From: an uncultured Marinilabiliaceae bacterium
GTDB taxonomy: Bacteria > Bacteroidota > Bacteroidia > Bacteroidales > Marinilabiliaceae
Direction of reading: 5' to 3'
DNA: 7,830 nucleotides
Assembly (NCBI GenBank): GCA_905235955.1
Contig: CAJONN010000088.1
Span: 1 to 7,830, forward strand
Below the pieces are notes generated by a model. The model was given only the letters and a program-made list of their open reading frames with translations. It did not search any database and was not told the origin of the DNA. A program made the position numbers and the translations under genes. Shown piece after piece: positions 6,553 through 7,830 of the stretch. Position 1 is the first letter of the stretch; every line of letters begins with the position of its first letter.

Positions 6553-6635
6553 CGCTCCATACACGGCTCTCAACTTGCTTTGCTCAAACAGAAAAAATAG
6601 TGTTTCGTATCCAATGAATGAATTAACTAATAGCT

Positions 6636-7658
6636 CTATTTTCGTCGTGTCGATTCGCGTGGGTGAAGTATGGGTGTAAATATACGTGTCTCAAAGTCGG
6701 TAGTTATGATGCCCATCTCTATCTGCTTCAGTAGCAGCCGAGTAGCCTCTGCGCCCATCTCATGTCCTTTTTGTTCTACGGTTGATAATGTAGGCGATAC
6801 TACTTCGGTTTGAGGTCCATCGCCAAAGCCAATCACTGCAATGTCGTTGGGCACGTTGTAGCCGTTGCGTTGTAGTAGCTGAATGGCAGCAATGGCTGTT
6901 GAGTCGTTGATGGCAAATAGTCCGTCAATTTCAGGTGCAATGGTTAGCAGTTTATCGCTTTGCAATCTGACGGCTTCACGCGAGTCGGCCTCTATGATAT
7001 ACTCTTGTCGCACAGGTAGTTGAGCTTCGCGCAAGGCTGTCAGATAACCTTCGCGACGCTGATTGCTTATGGTGAGCGACGCTGTGCTGGTGAGGTGAGC
7101 TATATTCTTGCATCCTTGTTCGATGAGGTGCCGAGTGGCAACATGTGCGCCTTCAAAGTCGTCAGTAATAACGCGGTGTGAGATTATGCTTGGACAGATA
7201 CGGTCAAAGAAAACAACTGGTATGCCGTCGTCAATGAGGCGTTGCAAGTGGCTATAGTCGTTGGTGCTTTTGCTCAGCGACACAAGAAATCCGTCAATGC
7301 GCATATCAATCATGCTTTGTATGCTGTTGCGTTCGCGCTCTATGCTTTCGTTGGTTTGGCATAGCATAGTATTGTAGCCAGCGCTGTAAGCCACATCGTC
7401 TATTCCGCTGATGACTGTAGAGAAGAAGTGGTGAACTATTTCAGGTATGATGATGCCAATGGTGTTGGTTTTCTGTTTGCGCAAGCCAAGTGCGAGTGTA
7501 TTCGGACGGTAGTTTACTTGCGATGCTAACTGTTGTACTTGTTGTTTTGTTTCGGTGCTTATATCTGGGTGATCTTTGAGTGCCCGACTTACTGTCGACG
7601 GCGATATACCAAGTGTGCGAGCTATGTCTTTTATAGTTATCTGATGAGGTTTATTCAT
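6636..7658 (-). CDS. LacI-family transcriptional regulator
   Basis: A 340-residue regulator of standard family length. The N-terminal helix-turn-helix is at residues 8-27 (TIKDIARTLGISPSTVSRAL), followed by the NYRPN segment (49-53) and hinge helix ALGLR (56-60) that contact the operator. TIGIIIPEIVHHFFS (66-80) opens the periplasmic-binding-protein-like effector domain, which includes IDGFLVSLS (121-129), VVFFDR (148-153), RREGY (201-205), GLFAINDSTA (246-255) and VIGFGD (275-280). The effector is probably a sugar or sugar derivative, as usual in the family, but neither effector nor target genes can be read here. The start at 7658 is chosen because the HTH follows at once, as in most LacI proteins. 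An in-frame ATG at 7817 would add 53 residues with no family resemblance, though it begins with a near copy of the same N-terminal peptide. The nucleoside kinase gene downstream is 170 bases away and is unlikely to be its operon partner. Confidence 0.93.
   Translation of the reverse strand: MNKPHQITIKDIARTLGISPSTVSRALKDHPDISTETKQQVQQLASQVNYRPNTLALGLRKQKTNTIGIIIPEIVHHFFSTVISGIDDVAYSAGYNTMLCQTNESIERERNSIQSMIDMRIDGFLVSLSKSTNDYSHLQRLIDDGIPVVFFDRICPSIISHRVITDDFEGAHVATRHLIEQGCKNIAHLTSTASLTISNQRREGYLTALREAQLPVRQEYIIEADSREAVRLQSDKLLTIAPEIDGLFAINDSTAIAAIQLLQRNGYNVPNDIAVIGFGDGPQTEVVSPTLSTVEQKGHEMGAEATRLLLKQIEMGIITTDFETRIFTPILHPRESTRRK
7636..7658 (-). repeat. Direct repeat copy 2: start of the LacI-family gene (MNKPHQIT)
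   Basis: The first 23 bases of the LacI-family gene match bases 7817-7795 (minus strand) at 19 of 23 positions. The four differences all fall at third codon positions of the same frame, so the copies encode MNKPHQIT and MKKPHQIT. The two copies are in the same frame with no stop between them over 53 codons. Confidence 0.6.
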
Positions 7659-7706
7659 AGTGTTTTTAGGCAAAATAAAGGAGAGTAAGTTTGGGTGTGT
7701 TTTGGG

Positions 7707-7714
7707 TACTTTTG
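7707..7714 (+). promoter_or_regulatory. Possible plus-strand -7 promoter element pointing out of the window
   Basis: The plus strand reads TACTTTTG followed by CG, a full match to the TAnnTTTG consensus. The nearest upstream TTTG (7690-7693) is 13 bases away, too close for the usual 19-base spacing, so the -33 part is weak. If real, it would drive a gene divergent from the LacI-family gene that begins beyond 7830. Only an 18-codon ORF from the ATG at 7730 follows in the window, with no sign of being a gene. Confidence 0.3.
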
Positions 7715-7721
7715 CGTAAAA
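7710..7721. promoter_or_regulatory. Possible LacI-type operator (near-palindrome with central CG)
   Basis: TTTTGCGTAAAA is symmetric at 10 of 12 positions around a central CG, the arrangement typical of LacI/PurR-family operators. It lies 52 bases upstream of the LacI-family start codon and overlaps the plus-strand -7 candidate, so binding there could repress a divergent gene, the regulator itself or both. The site is short and the flanks are not symmetric, so this is a suggestion only. Confidence 0.3.
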
Positions 7722-7794
7722 TATAAATAATGCTAAATTTTGTGCAAGATAATAAAAATATGGCTTACAAAATAACTTGTGTTTAGAAGATTTT

Positions 7795-7817
7795 GTTATT
7801 TGATGTGGCTTTTTCAT
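7795..7817 (-). repeat. Direct repeat copy 1: upstream near-copy of the LacI-family N-terminus (MKKPHQIT)
   Basis: This stretch starts with an ATG at 7817 and encodes MKKPHQIT, then diverges from the real gene into a sequence rich in Lys, Phe, Tyr and Leu that does not look like LacI. It may be the remnant of a partial 5' duplication, or a chance match. If the ATG is used, it would give a LacI protein with a 53-residue N-terminal extension, which is thought unlikely. Confidence 0.55.
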
Positions 7818-7830
7818 TTACTTAAGTTTC

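Noticed and set aside
6466..6573. Longer nucleoside kinase starting at a TTG at 6573
   Set aside because: The 36 added residues are basic and unlike the family; the TGS domain begins directly after the ATG at 6465.
7659..7817. LacI-family protein with a 53-residue N-terminal extension
   Set aside because: LacI proteins begin with the helix-turn-helix a few residues from the start. The extension has no recognised domain and covers the likely promoter and operator region.
1..7830. CRISPR array, insertion sequence, tRNA or rRNA gene
   Set aside because: No regularly spaced repeats, transposase motifs, terminal inverted repeats or cloverleaf-like stretches were seen, and nearly all of the window is taken up by protein genes.

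Overview
The window looks like chromosomal DNA from a member of the Bacteroidota, most likely the order Bacteroidales. Supporting signs are the moderately AT-rich composition, A-rich or absent Shine-Dalgarno sites, a promoter -7 element of the Bacteroidetes type (TAnnTTTG) ahead of tsaD, a TGS-domain nucleoside kinase of the roughly 556-residue type, and the C-terminus of an AAA/PD-(D/E)XK protein family that is multicopy in this phylum. Genus cannot be read from the sequence.

Layout. (1) Positions 2-301, plus strand: the C-terminal end of a PD-(D/E)XK nuclease-like protein that is cut by the window edge. (2) Positions 4711-305, minus strand: a tightly packed, probably single transcription unit in the order tsaD, pqqD-like gene, HPr-kinase-like gene, S24/S26-type peptidase gene, ABC exporter gene. 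Gaps are 6, 18 and 14 bases, then an 11-base overlap. (3) Positions 6465-4795, minus strand: a TGS/uridine kinase-type nucleoside kinase. (4) Positions 7658-6636, minus strand: a LacI-family regulator with a 172-base upstream region reaching the window end. Every gene except the first is on the minus strand. The gene unit in (2) runs into the plus-strand gene tail by tail with only 3 bases between the stops.

The unusual part is the four-gene cassette behind tsaD. A PqqD-like protein (leader-peptide binding fold), an HprK-like P-loop kinase, a Ser/His S26-type peptidase and a fused permease-ATPase ABC exporter are the parts expected of a ribosomally made peptide that is bound, phosphorylated or otherwise modified, cleaved and exported. 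The combination resembles lasso-peptide loci that carry an HprK-like tailoring kinase. Here there is no precursor gene, no asparagine-synthetase-like cyclase and no radical SAM enzyme, and a signal-peptidase-like enzyme takes the place of a transglutaminase-like leader protease. The substrate is therefore unknown and probably encoded elsewhere. Transcription from the housekeeping tsaD promoter suggests constitutive expression.

The remaining genes are core or regulatory. TsaD makes the t6A modification of tRNA. The nucleoside kinase probably works in pyrimidine salvage. The LacI regulator has no visible target operon in the window apart from a possible operator in its own upstream region. No RNA gene, insertion sequence, CRISPR array or convincing intrinsic terminator was found.
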